A DNA stretch of 64,000 bases, taken from the NCBI RefSeq assembly GCF_000219625.1, contig NC_018203.1:310001-374000 (forward strand), written 5' to 3'. This DNA is from Zymoseptoria tritici IPO323 (Eukaryota > Ascomycota > Dothideomycetes > Mycosphaerellales > Mycosphaerellaceae). Below the pieces are notes generated by a model, which was given only the letters and a program-made list of their open reading frames with translations, did no database searches and had not been told where the DNA came from. The translations under genes and the position numbers were made by a program. Positions 1 through 9,497 of this stretch are shown here, piece after piece (positions within the stretch are counted from its first letter, which is position 1; each line of letters begins with the position of its first letter).

Positions 1-89
1 TAAATCGTCAAAACCATGACTTTTATCAGAGTCACACACTGCACGACTCCGGAGTCAGCTGCATCAAAGCTGCCTCGATTGAGATTGTC

Positions 90-424
90 ATGCCTGAACA
101 CGAGAATCTTCTCCGGATATTGGACTGAGGAGAGTCTCAATTTCAAGAGGTTCGTACTCTCCGAAAGGTCCTGCGCTGTCGTGTCGAGGAAGAAATGCAG
201 AGGAAAGAGAACAGGTTCCAAGGAGCGAGCCACAGGAAGAGCAGCTGAAAGTACCGGATGAATTCGATGAGAGCATCGACATGGTGAAGCAGTATCTGCC
301 CACGGTTGTTGTCGCCATCAGCCCAGGCTTCCTTTCAATTCCTCAGCATATCGAGCAGAATCGCTTGTGGAACGAGAAATGCGAACAGCCTCGCATCACT
401 ACGTTTCCAGAGCCTAGAGGTGCA
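90..424 (+). pseudogene. fragment of an unknown Glu/Arg-rich protein
   Basis: From an ATG at 90 the frame starts MPEHENLLRILD, meets a TGA, and continues with a charged, helix-like stretch (VEEEMQRKENRF) to about 253. The neighbouring frame then carries on from about 230 with EEQLKVPDEFDESIDMVK and ends at 424. Together they read like one charged protein broken by one stop and one frameshift. No domain is recognised. The minus-strand ORF at 335-1150 overlaps only the tail. The case rests on residue composition, so it is weak. Confidence 0.3.
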
Positions 425-1150
425 TAGCTTCTTGGACGTGGACATTCGAAACAGAACGTCCGGCGAACCAACCTCCGACGTCTCGCTCATCCATGCGAAC
501 GGATTGATCTGGAAATCGGTGGAGCAGGTGACAAGGCAAGTGGAGGCGCATGTGACAGGCTTTACCAATTCGTCTGCTTCTTCAACGTCAATGTAGAATG
601 ACGCATTCGTCGAGACCATAAAACGCGATTCGCTTGCAAGGAGGGAGAAGAATTGGTTCGGCCAAATCTTGAGGAGCTCGGGCTTCGGGTTGCAGCGTCC
701 ATACTGGGAAGAAGGTCGAGCGAAAGATGTCTGATGATGCCAACATGGACTGCCCTCCCGCCTGTCCCACCAGAAGATGGGTTCGCTGAAGTTTGTAATC
801 GAGGCTGGACTGGAGGGAGTCGGCGAATTTTGAGGGGAGCTTGGTGGTGTTCTTGGAAAATTGGTCGCAGGTGAGGAGGGTGCGGTGAAGAAGGCAGACG
901 ATGTTGACAAGACATGGCGGCTCGATGCGGAGATGAGATGGAAGAGAAGAGAAGTTTTCTTTGGCAATGAGTGACGAAATTCAGGTGATCGAAGCAGTCT
1001 TGTTTTGAGGAATGCCGTCATTTCAGTGTTCCTAGACTCCTCTCCCGTTTCATCCGTATCATCGTCTCTTCTCATGACGTTCTTGATCATCCCATCATTC
1101 ATTTCCTCGCAGATGTTGAACTCTCCGGCATCAAAGCCTCCGAAAGCCAA
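335..1150 (-). CDS. hypothetical protein, 271 codons
   Basis: This open frame is longer than chance easily allows in this window. It has an acidic N-terminus (RRDDDTDETGEE), a Ser/Pro-rich middle at about residues 85-125 and a mixed C-terminal half. I recognise no domain, signal peptide or membrane segment. The frame on the opposite strand at 989-1312 also looks coding, so the N-terminal part could be the shadow of another gene. Confidence 0.3.
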   Translation of the reverse strand: MAFGGFDAGEFNICEEMNDGMIKNVMRRDDDTDETGEESRNTEMTAFLKTRLLRSPEFRHSLPKKTSLLFHLISASSRHVLSTSSAFFTAPSSPATNFPRTPPSSPQNSPTPSSPASITNFSEPIFWWDRREGSPCWHHQTSFARPSSQYGRCNPKPELLKIWPNQFFSLLASESRFMVSTNASFYIDVEEADELVKPVTCASTCLVTCSTDFQINPFAWMSETSEVGSPDVLFRMSTSKKLCTSRLWKRSDARLFAFLVPQAILLDMLRN

Positions 1151-1312
1151 ACTTTATCGCTCCTCATGGCAAGCTCACGATGTTCCCACAAGCTCGCTGC
1201 TTTCCATGTCCTCTACCAGCGCATCTCTTCAGGTCCTGTTCTCGACGCCATCCACAACCCCAAAGTCCGCCATGACATCTTGTCAGATCTTGAGCGCTTG
1301 CGTTGCGAATGT
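989..1312 (+). pseudogene. coding-like fragment, unknown family
   Basis: An open frame of about 107 codons with no early ATG ends at a TGA at 1310-1312. Its second half (HKLAAFHVLYQRISSG, then DILSDLERLRCEC) has ordinary globular-protein composition. A methionine at 1166 could start a 48-residue product. It may be an exon or a truncated gene remnant. It overlaps the N-terminal part of the minus-strand 271-codon frame, and only one of the two is likely to be real. Confidence 0.25.
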
Positions 1313-1335
1313 TGAGTACCGTACATGAGTGTGGC

Positions 1336-2028
1336 TCAGACATCTCCGCGGGTACTGTGAGAAGTCGATGGCGCGGAGTCGTTGCCAACGGCGTCGGATG
1401 AAGCCGCTTCTTGCTCGATGTGGGAAGATGATGCCGCGGAGTTGTAGCTGATGGCGTCAAATGACGCTGAGTCTTGCGCGGTGCGGGAAGATCGCGGGAC
1501 GGCGTCGTCGCCGACGGCCTCGGATGAGGTTGCTTCTTGCTTGGTGTGGGAAGACGGCGGCGCGGCGTCTCCGCTGGTGTCGTCGGTGGAAGGTCCATCT
1601 TGCGTGGTGTAAGAAGATGGTGCGGAGTCGTCGCTCATCTCGTCGGTCGAGGTGTCTTTTTGCATGGTGCTCGAAGACGACGGCACGAAGTCGTCCCTGA
1701 CGCCGTCGTCAGATGGATATTCCCCTCTGACGGTACTTGACAAGAAATCTCCTGGAAAGGTGGAAGACGTCGGCGGTGCAGAGTCGTCGCTGTTAACGTT
1801 GGCAGAACTTTCTTCTTGCGTGGAGAGAGAAGCCGGCGGCGCGGAGTTACTGGTTGATGGCAGAGGTGATGAAGAGCGCGGTGCTGATATCTCGTCAACG
1901 ATGCGAGGACGGCGGGATGGTGTGCTGTGATCGACGGCATCGCTGTACGGAGGTGGTGGGGTCTGGCTCTGCTGCCTGTGCGTTGGTGGCGTGTAGAAAA
2001 CGTCTTGAGATGATGATGGTGCGGCCAT
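1336..2028 (-). CDS. Ser/Asp/Pro-rich repeat protein, 230 residues
   Basis: The start at 2028 (MAAPSSSQDVF) was chosen over the upstream in-frame methionine because the 140 bases before it form a typical fungal leader, CA/CT-rich with CTTCACTTCATC repeated. A PPPPY motif at residues 24-28 is a possible WW-domain (NEDD4/Rsp5-type ligase) docking site. From about residue 111 to the end the protein consists of six imperfect 21-residue repeats built on a DDSAPSSS-T-Q core. No signal peptide or membrane segment is seen. The product is probably disordered and intracellular; its function is unknown. Confidence 0.6.
   Translation of the reverse strand: MAAPSSSQDVFYTPPTHRQQSQTPPPPYSDAVDHSTPSRRPRIVDEISAPRSSSPLPSTSNSAPPASLSTQEESSANVNSDDSAPPTSSTFPGDFLSSTVRGEYPSDDGVRDDFVPSSSSTMQKDTSTDEMSDDSAPSSYTTQDGPSTDDTSGDAAPPSSHTKQEATSSEAVGDDAVPRSSRTAQDSASFDAISYNSAASSSHIEQEAASSDAVGNDSAPSTSHSTRGDV
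1339..1698 (-). repeat. 63-bp coding minisatellite, about 6 units
   Basis: The 3' half of the Ser/Asp-rich gene is a tandem array with a 63-bp (21-codon) period. One early unit is a codon shorter. The unit length keeps the frame open, so copy number can change without disrupting the protein. Confidence 0.65.
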
Positions 2029-2548
2029 GTCGGTGGTCGTCGGGTAATGCGAAGCGGTTATTAGTGCTGGAAACTGGTTGCTGGAAAGCTGATACAAAGT
2101 GGATGTTGATGAAGTGAAGTGTGTGGATTGTCGATGAAGTGAAGTGAAGTGGAGAAGACGACCGCACACGATAATTGCGGCCTGAGGCTTCTATTTTTAC
2201 GACCCTCATGGAAGTCGACTGAACAGCTTGGCAGAATCGTACAGAGGAGCTCAGCTGCTTCGCCTGGACGGACTGCGGAGTACGCCACCGGAACTCTACC
2301 AGACAAGATGGAACCTGAGTTCCGGCGGAAAACATTCAATGACCGGGGAGGCCGTAACATGGAGGTCGTGCCGGTGATGGTGCAGGAGAGCAGCAAATTC
2401 TCATAGGCCGAAAAGAGCGAGCCGCGGTAGGCATAGGATGGCGAGACGTTCCAGCTTAGCAGTGATATCTCAGATCTGGAATGGAAGGCTTTGATCAAGA
2501 CAGCAGCAGATGAAAGCAATGTATCATGTATATCTCATGTGTTCGCCT

Positions 2549-3176
2549 CTACTTCATCACGTAAGTTACGGCGACCCAGCCAGCCAGTTGGAAGAGAAAA
2601 CGAAAGGAGGAAAAGTAGAGAAATGTAGAGGGAGTCTCCGACTTGATGTCGCCGTGGAATACGCCTTGAGCACGACAATCTTGCAGTGCGCAGAGGAGTT
2701 GAAAGCAACGATCCATTGCATCTCGACACCTTCCCAAATCGGACGGAGGCTGACCAGAGGTGCGCTCGAATTGTCGGACTAGGAGACCGAATGCTGCAGT
2801 CTCCCGCATCCGAGTGTAGGGATATCGAAGTTTCCGGCGCACTTCACGAGGGAGAGCGGAGTAGCGCTTGAAGCTCACGGAACGGTAGTGCGGAGTGAGC
2901 GGGCACCGCTGAGGGTCTTCTCGTAGGTCAAGTCGGTGAGTTCGGAGGTTCGAACCAGCTGGCATTTGGACCCGCGGAAGGTGTGTTTTCCTCTCAAGGC
3001 AAAGCGGCAGGCAGACGGTACATGATGTCAACACACTTCTTCACCGCCATTGCTCCGGCCGGTCGAAAGAGAGAACTCGGGATGATCAAAGTACTGGACA
3101 GAACTCCGTTAAATCCTTGGTATCGTAAATATCGTTTCCACCGCTTTCTCTGCGGTGCTCGCCTTGCATTCTTCAT
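2549..3176 (-). pseudogene. VPS15-like protein kinase fragment, frameshifted
   Basis: The minus frame ending at 2549 contains CFQLLCALQDCRAQGVFHG followed by DIKSE. This is the helix before the catalytic loop plus the HGDIKSE loop typical of the VPS15/PIK3R4 pseudokinase-like family. Upstream, RETAAFGLLVRQF matches the family's E-T...LVRQ segment. A second frame at 2994-3176 supplies a possible N-lobe piece (LIIPSSLFRP, AVKKCVDIM). The expected ENVLVTSWNW continuation is lost straight after DIKSE, and no DFG-like segment or ARM/WD40 region follows. It is therefore a decayed duplicate or gene fragment, not the working VPS15 gene. Confidence 0.55.
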
Positions 3177-3639
3177 CGCTGAATCATGTCAATCGGACAA
3201 TATTGTCACCCATCAGCTACTTAGACCACTCCAACTTCTCCATCTCGTACTCCATGCATCGTGCAGCAACGAATCTGGTCAGAGTGTGCATGTGCTGTTC
3301 CAACACCTCGAGACGCTGCAAGAAGTGCCCGTCTGATGACCTTGTCAATGCGCGAGATATTCTTCGAGCTTCTCGGTTTGACCTTCGGTGAATCGAGAGG
3401 GTGGGAGATTGCGCACGGCATCAATCTGCGCTGTTGCAGATGCCGATCTGCTCCGCAGTCTCACTGTCCAGTTCTTCCGGCGCAGTGCTGAGTCTGCTTA
3501 GGGCCAAAGGAACGACGATGTCAGAGAAATGCAGCACCAGCCAGGAGGGTTGTGGCCAGAGCAGTTTTGCAGTCCAGGGCTTCGATTGTCAACCTGGTAT
3601 AATCCTGAAATCACTCACGGAAATCTTTTGCCGGGCCGG

Positions 3640-4140
3640 TGATACGAGGGCCTCGCTTAGACTTGACAGGCTCCACCTGAGGGATCGGAGAGATGAGAGT
3701 AGCGGTAACAATTCCTCGATAGTAGTGATGGCGGCGTATGTATCGCGGTCGGCGTCACTAGGAGGAGCCGTTACCAGCTTCTTTACGAACAAGCAGATCC
3801 CGGGATGACCGATCACGCTGTCTGGAATGCGTAAATGCGTGCAGGAAAAGGTCGCTGCAGCCACCAGGAGAGCATCTATGAGTCGAGCGTCCGCCAGCGT
3901 AAGGATCACTGCCTCGATGATGCATATTTTCTCGCGGCGAATAGTTTACCCAATAACTTCTGCATCGATGGCCGTGCTGTTACACACATTGATCTGGCAC
4001 CACACTTTGTCCTCATCCCGCCAATCCACGTATACAAGGCCGCAGGGCTTCCCTTTGGGTTCCTGAACAGTATGCATGACCTCATGGCATTCGGGAGCGA
4101 GTCAGTATTGGTATCCACGGCTCGATGCACAATCTTCAAA
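3640..4140 (-). pseudogene. unknown globular protein, interrupted
   Basis: One minus-strand frame reads LAPECHEVMHTVQEPKGKPC, KVWCQINVCNSTAIDAEVIG, a TAA, then REKICIIEAVILTLADARL and VIGHPGICLFVKKLVT. Leu/Ser-rich helices follow to about 3660. The TAA sits where a Gln codon would fit. A possible 43-base intron (GTATCA...TTTCAG, about 3601-3643) would join it to a further coding-like stretch. The family is not recognised and there is no support from a paralogue. Confidence 0.35.
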
Positions 4141-4825
4141 TCATCATCGCTGCTGGTGCCTGCAGAAGACACGGCGTTGAGCTAGCTGCAGAAGAGATCT
4201 CCGTCCAGAAGGCCGAGTGACTGCAAGATGATTGGCCAAAGGCTTTCGCTGAACAAAGCTCGTCGCTTGGTGAGATGGGAGTCTACTGGCGGGTTGGACG
4301 TCTGGCGCCTGGGTTGGGTTGCATGCTGAAAAGCGCGGCGGCGGTCTTGGTGGTGAAGGGATCGATCTGATGTGCACACTGTTAGTCCAGACGGGCAGTG
4401 CTTGTGGGATGAGCTTGGATGAAGTGATACCAGATGTTTGTTTCCGACGATGGACTCGGCGTCGCGGCCAAGTCCGAATCCGAGTCCGAGCGAGAGATCC
4501 CCTGCATCCGTCTCCGGCTTCTTGTGCCCCTGCCTCATGTCGTTCTCCAACGAAAGCATCTACCCTTCGTTCGATACCGCAGCGCTGATCTTCCTTTCCA
4601 TTCCACACAGCACTATCGCTTCGGCCAAACAACATCCGTAAGGCTGCTGTCCTCTATGCCATTCAGACTGCGATGTCAACATGCACAGGACCGCTCATTC
4701 ATCGCCTGAAGGCTCCACGAATTCCAGCCGATCTGGTGAAGCAGGACATGGGTGATGATCAAGAGCATGGAGACAACCACGTCCTGCACATTCATCACAA
4801 GCGACGGTGAGATGCATGAGACCCG

Positions 4826-4960
4826 GCATCGTCGACACGTCTCTTTGCTCGACCCTTCAAAGGTCTACTTGCTTCAACACAGCTCACCTACGCCAGACCA
4901 GCTGCCATGGCCATCGACATGCGCTTTGCTCTGGCGAAGTTCTCGCATGCATGCAACGGG
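4826..4960 (-). repeat. dispersed duplication, copy 1 (mate at 57065)
   Basis: Bases 4826-4867 are identical over 42 bp to 57065-57106, and a second similar block follows at about 4908-4955. On the minus strand both copies encode the basic motif PLKGRAKRRVDDA preceded by CENFA-AK-MSMA, which suggests the shared ancestor was a minus-strand coding sequence. In this copy a stop separates the two parts. Confidence 0.55.
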
Positions 4961-5196
4961 ACAAGAGGCGTCTGCCAAGGGCGCATGGAACCACATAACT
5001 GCCGACAACGTGTTCGCAATTCTCGAGGAGCACGTCTCGGCATGATATGGTATGTCGGAATGATGCCGTCCCGGCTGCCGCTCACGAGAACGGTGAAGGA
5101 TTGGTCTAAAAGTTCATCCATCGAGTTAAGATCAGACTGAACAGTGACGCTCCAGAGTATGTTGGCAAGCTGGATCGGTAAAATTGGATACTTACG

Positions 5197-5844
5197 ATGA
5201 AGTCGTTAATGAACATCCGGACAAGAGCGAGTGATTCTGGCAGTGGACTTGAGACGGAGGATGGGAGTCACAACTGGCAGACCGGCCATAAAACCAAGAG
5301 GCGCAAGAAAAACATCACGGACGAGGCGACAAGAGGAGACATACTTTTGGGAGCTCCACAGCCTGAAGAACACAAATTAGATCTCTGATCTGATGGCAGC
5401 GGTCGAAAGCGCGACTTCAATGCCTTCCACACCAGATCCGCTGGGAATGACATCTCTGCCGGTCGAAACTCTACCACGCCAGAGTCCAAAATCACGTCCT
5501 TCAGCAACGCCGCGGAAGTATGGGAAAGCAGCAGCAGAGAGCTTCACTTTCGAGAATCTTCGACAATCGCATCGATTTTGCGCGCGAAGTACTTGCAGCT
5601 GTTGCAACCGAAACCACGGTCTTGCACAAATCTCCAGTACGTCGAGACTGACGCCGAGCTGACGACCGAGAAGGCTTCGAGCACCATCAGAACTGCGATG
5701 GAGGAGGCTACGAGCTCAGAAAGGCTCGCATTCGTCAATGTCGCCTCTGTGAAGACGGCGTTGGGAAGGGCTACAGGTAACGCAGCACCAGCCATTCGAC
5801 TAAAGGCCACTACTGCTCCGCCGCGTACGGCAATTCGCCTGTGA
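5197..5844 (+). pseudogene. Ser/Thr/Ala-rich protein, one internal TGA
   Basis: From ATG 5197 a single frame runs 216 codons and is broken only by a TGA at 5386-5388. The first part has a basic cluster (KTKRRKKN) that could act as a nuclear signal. After the stop the sequence is Ser/Thr/Glu-rich (TDAELTTEKASS, RTAMEEATSSERLAF) and ends at 5844. No domain is known. One stop in a frame of this length can occur by chance, so the call rests on composition and the ATG start. Confidence 0.4.
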
Positions 5845-5849
5845 TTCAC

Positions 5850-6960
5850 TGATCACAATTCAACACGTCGCTGTCCACGACTCGCCGTACCACACGCGAG
5901 TATACATACGGAAGAATCTCAGCCTGCCGGCCGCAGCGCAAAATTCGCCATCGCAAACTCTCCGTCACGAGGACCGCATGATCTCAGGCCTGCGGTCAAC
6001 ATCAAAGTCATCTTCGCCCGCGCGGGCGAGCAAACCTTTGCTGTCACTGTTCATTCTAGCGCCGCAAACGAGACGAGACAGCCTCGCCGCCACGGTAACA
6101 ATCGGCGTGACAGCCAAACCTGACCTCCTTGGTTTCTGCCACACGAGTACGGTCACGGAAGTCAAGCTGCGGGCAATTTTGAGAGCCTTTCGATTCTACG
6201 GATGTCGACTACGAAGTTGGCGACCATCTGCGAGCTGCTCTTCACAATCATCATCAAAGCCCGCAATATACTCCATCGCTTGACTTCTGATCTTTTAGCA
6301 CAGCATCTCGACGATATGCATGACCCGCCTTAGCACGGTCATGCTGACTACGAAAATGCAATACGCGATACCCACGGCACTAGCAGAGAGGTGATCGTTC
6401 TCGCCAATGCGGTGGTGCACTTAAAGCTACCTAAAATGATCATTGGCGGTGCGTCACCAGGTATCACTCGATGCATCTGCTTACTGACAGACCTCAGGAA
6501 ATAGTCGTCTTTTGAGACTTCAAATCGCCAAATTGCAAGTGACAGGATGCTCGTATCTAACTCACCATCACCTGGATCGGGACTCCTACTGGCGGGCCGA
6601 ATGTGAGCGATTGGTCGAGACCGAAGCCACTCGGATTGCTCATTCATCCACGCAGCTGGGTGCCTCAAGTCTGTGGATCAGCAGGCCGTCGTCTTATTCT
6701 GCAATTCTCGAGCAGCAACGTCGAAGGAGGCCGCTCCTCATCACCATACAGACCCGATCCGGTCGAAGATCGAAAACAGCGAAGGCTGGGCTGCTCAGGC
6801 ACGCCGTCCAGATTCTCGATCGACCTTCGCCCGCAACAAGCCACGTCTGGCAAGCGAATCCCACAACGAGAGGCTAACAAGAGACATAGTTCTCAGCGCG
6901 CCACGGCTGGCAATCGCACGGCGGAGCGCAGCATCAATCATACGCATTGCGAGGACGGTA
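5850..6960. other. no supported gene
   Basis: Only short overlapping ORFs occur here on both strands, the longest a plus frame from 6603 to 7007. I see no recognisable domain, repeat or convincing start. Confidence 0.5.
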
Positions 6961-6967
6961 GGATGAA

Positions 6968-7234
6968 TCAGAAGTCCTTCGGTGTGGCTGTGGTTGTGGA
7001 GTCCTGATGACTTGGCAGCGGATTATTCTTCGCTGCAGTGATCAGATCGTGCAGCTCTTCTTGCGAATGGGCATGCAATTCCAGGAACCTCAGCGAAAGA
7101 CCAAGACACGACCGGACAATCCGCCCAGCATGGGAGCACCAGATCAGTCGTCGGCTACACAGAAGTCCTTGCACTGCCAGCCGCCAGTTCATTCTCATCA
7201 GCCGAGCCCATTCCTCATCGGAATCTCGGCGGAA
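6968..7234 (-). pseudogene. unknown family with RRD-EE-LMR-NW motif, copy 1
   Basis: The minus frame reads FRRDSDEEWARLMRMNWRL, then GLLCSRRLIWC, and continues as a charged protein to a stop at 6968. A homologous minus-strand piece lies at about 12600-12720. The shared pattern (RRD-EE, LMR-NW, G-LC-RRLI) supports this strand and frame. The 5' end is unclear, and the upstream region (7235-7580) shows several short frames. The function is unknown. Confidence 0.4.
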
Positions 7235-8042
7235 GGCTGTTGAGATGAATACGCATTTCCATACGGATCCCGAAGAGCATCAATGCAAAAGCACCGGAGA
7301 TGCAGTCTACCTCGAAACCAAGATCGAGCATGCTTCCTTCCTTCGGGCTCTCTCATTCCTTTCTCTTAGCAGCAAATCTCGACCGAGCGCGGACGCCCGA
7401 CAAGTCAATGCCCCGGCTGTGATGGACTGCCAATGTGCTGCTGTTCGGGAGGCAACGTTTCCTTGCTCTGCAGCATACCCCACCATTGTCGATCATCGTC
7501 TCGCAATTCGCTGACCGTGACCGGCTGGGCGAACACCTGCCACAGCTTGACTTCACTGTCACCAAGCTGGAGATCACCCACTATCGATCAGCCGAGTCGA
7601 TTCAAGATCTCGCATCTCGAACAACGGCTGACCTTGCTGTCACTGATTCGGCAATGTCGGCCAGCTGAATCGACCCGATCAACCTGAGAATTGCCATTGT
7701 GGACATCGCCGGCTCCAATCCGACCTCGCTGCCTGCTAGTGTGCAATCGAACAATTCCATTCGGATAGTTCGGCTCTGGCGAGTTTGATGACGATTTTGG
7801 AGGCACCTTCGGCGGTGACACAGATTTCAGCCATCCTGATGAGGTCTGTTCAGACGACACGACCATCACCGAAGGCGGACAGGCTGACGGCGCACAAAAT
7901 CATCAACGGCAGGGCATAATTTGGACTTATTCCGTGTCGGCCGACCGATTCAACTCCAGCTTTCCCGTCTTGGGAACGACTGCTCTTTTGCCGGATGGCG
8001 CTGAAACGGCGCCCTCACGCCTCTTTTTACCTGCCAAGGGCG

Positions 8043-8160
8043 ACGTGACACAAGAGATGGCCTTTCTCTCCCACCCGACAGCAAAGCTCGGCAGAGGGCG
8101 ACATGACACAGAAGATGGCCTCTCTCGTATCCAACAGCAGAACACGACCGAGTGCAGGCG
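8043..8160. repeat. 58-bp imperfect tandem duplication
   Basis: GTGACACAAGAGATGGCCTT at 8046 recurs in altered form (ATGACACAGAAGATGGCCTC) at about 8102. The second unit, with its continuation to about 8200, also resembles bases 7365-7425, so this piece has been copied both locally and about 750 bp away. Confidence 0.5.
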
Positions 8161-8325
8161 CCCAACAAGTCACAGCGCGGGCAAACATGAACGGAGACTT
8201 TTGTACTGTGGGGCAGCTCATATTCCGGAGGATCCTGAACACGCCTTTACGGCCATCGACGAGGCCAGACACTTCTATCCGCCTCTACGGCAAGATCTGG
8301 AACTGAAGGATGGCATTTGACCACG

Positions 8326-8727
8326 ATGTCAAAGAACAAAAAAGAGAAAGTTGCAGGTGGCTCTGGACAAGCAATGGCCGAGAACATCATGGCGATGAGC
8401 GAGCAGGAACGATGACAGATGGTGAAAGGGATATGGATGTCGATGAACAAGACGGAGTATGTCAAGGATGGTCACGACGCATTCAAGCAAAGTTTTGGCC
8501 ATTCATGTGTCCATGAAGCCGAGACCAAGTCACTTACTGCATACTTTAACGCCATTTCATCGTGGGCTGGTGATGCAGCAGAGTGTCCATCCGCATCATT
8601 GTCCTCGATTGAAAATGCGATGAACGGAACGGAACGGATGTTCGTCAACATGATGAGCCGTCCTCGCTCTTCTTCTCGAACAGCTTTCTCTACTCTCGAT
8701 AACCAGTGTGCCGAGAGGAAAATCTGA
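8326..8727 (+). pseudogene. small unknown protein, one internal TGA
   Basis: From ATG 8326 the frame begins MSKNKKEKVAGGSGQAMAEN and is interrupted by one TGA at 8413-8415. It then continues QMVKGIWMSMNKTEYVKDGH to a stop at 8725-8727, 134 codons in all. The Lys-rich start and uniform composition on both sides of the stop favour one gene. CGA (Arg) to TGA is the simplest origin of the stop. No family is recognised. Confidence 0.4.
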
Positions 8728-9359
8728 AGAGACCGAAATGTTCCTGGGGCGTTACCTTAGGCTACAACTTCGTCTCTCAGTCCTTTGTTGAGCGGCGTTG
8801 TGCGAGCCTGTAGGATGCGTTTTGCGTCAAGTCGGCTTTCAGGATTGGATCCTCAGGCATCTTTCAGGCAGAAACTTTACTGATGTTTCGACTTCGTGGG
8901 GAGGAGTTGTCGACTTGACCACATTTCATTACACTGGGTGTCGCTGCCTTTATTTCTCTCTGGTTGCCGCTGCCGATCAAGCAGGTGAGGGAGACTCGTC
9001 CAGTGTGGCAGGTCTTCAAAACGCGTACGGTGCTGGAGGTCGTCAACATCGCGAATCGCACCTACCGAAGCCACGACTTTGTCTTCACCTTCCTTCCCGC
9101 TGACAGAACACACAGCATCCGAACAGTTCTGCGCCTCTCCAAGTCCTCCGCCGTTGGATGTGTCTGGAACAACAAGACATACTTCACCAGCCGCGACTAC
9201 CGCGACCGGGATCCAGATACGCAGCGACGTCAGCCATATGACGAGTATGGCCGACGCCATCAATTCGCCGTTCCATACTTGACCTGCTACCGGAAACAAG
9301 AAGCGCATACGAGGAAAGGCTGGCGACCAGAGCGGTACGGACCGGTAGCTGCTATATAA

Positions 9360-9497
9360 GAGGAATGAGAATATAGATACGGTAGAGGAATACGGATAAG
9401 ATAGAGGAATGCGGATACGATGGAGGAGATGAGAACGCGGACACGATGGAGGCGATGAGATAAAGGAGATGAGAAGGCGGACTCGCGGAGGAGGATT
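9360..9497. repeat. purine-rich minisatellite
   Basis: Degenerate units of about 17-26 bases begin with GAGGAAT or GAGGAGATGAGA and give the plus strand strong purine bias. There is no coding potential across it. Confidence 0.6.

Noticed and set aside
2941..2960. GGTTCGAACC resembling a tRNA T-loop
   Set aside because: The flanking bases do not form a T stem and no cloverleaf can be drawn on either strand.
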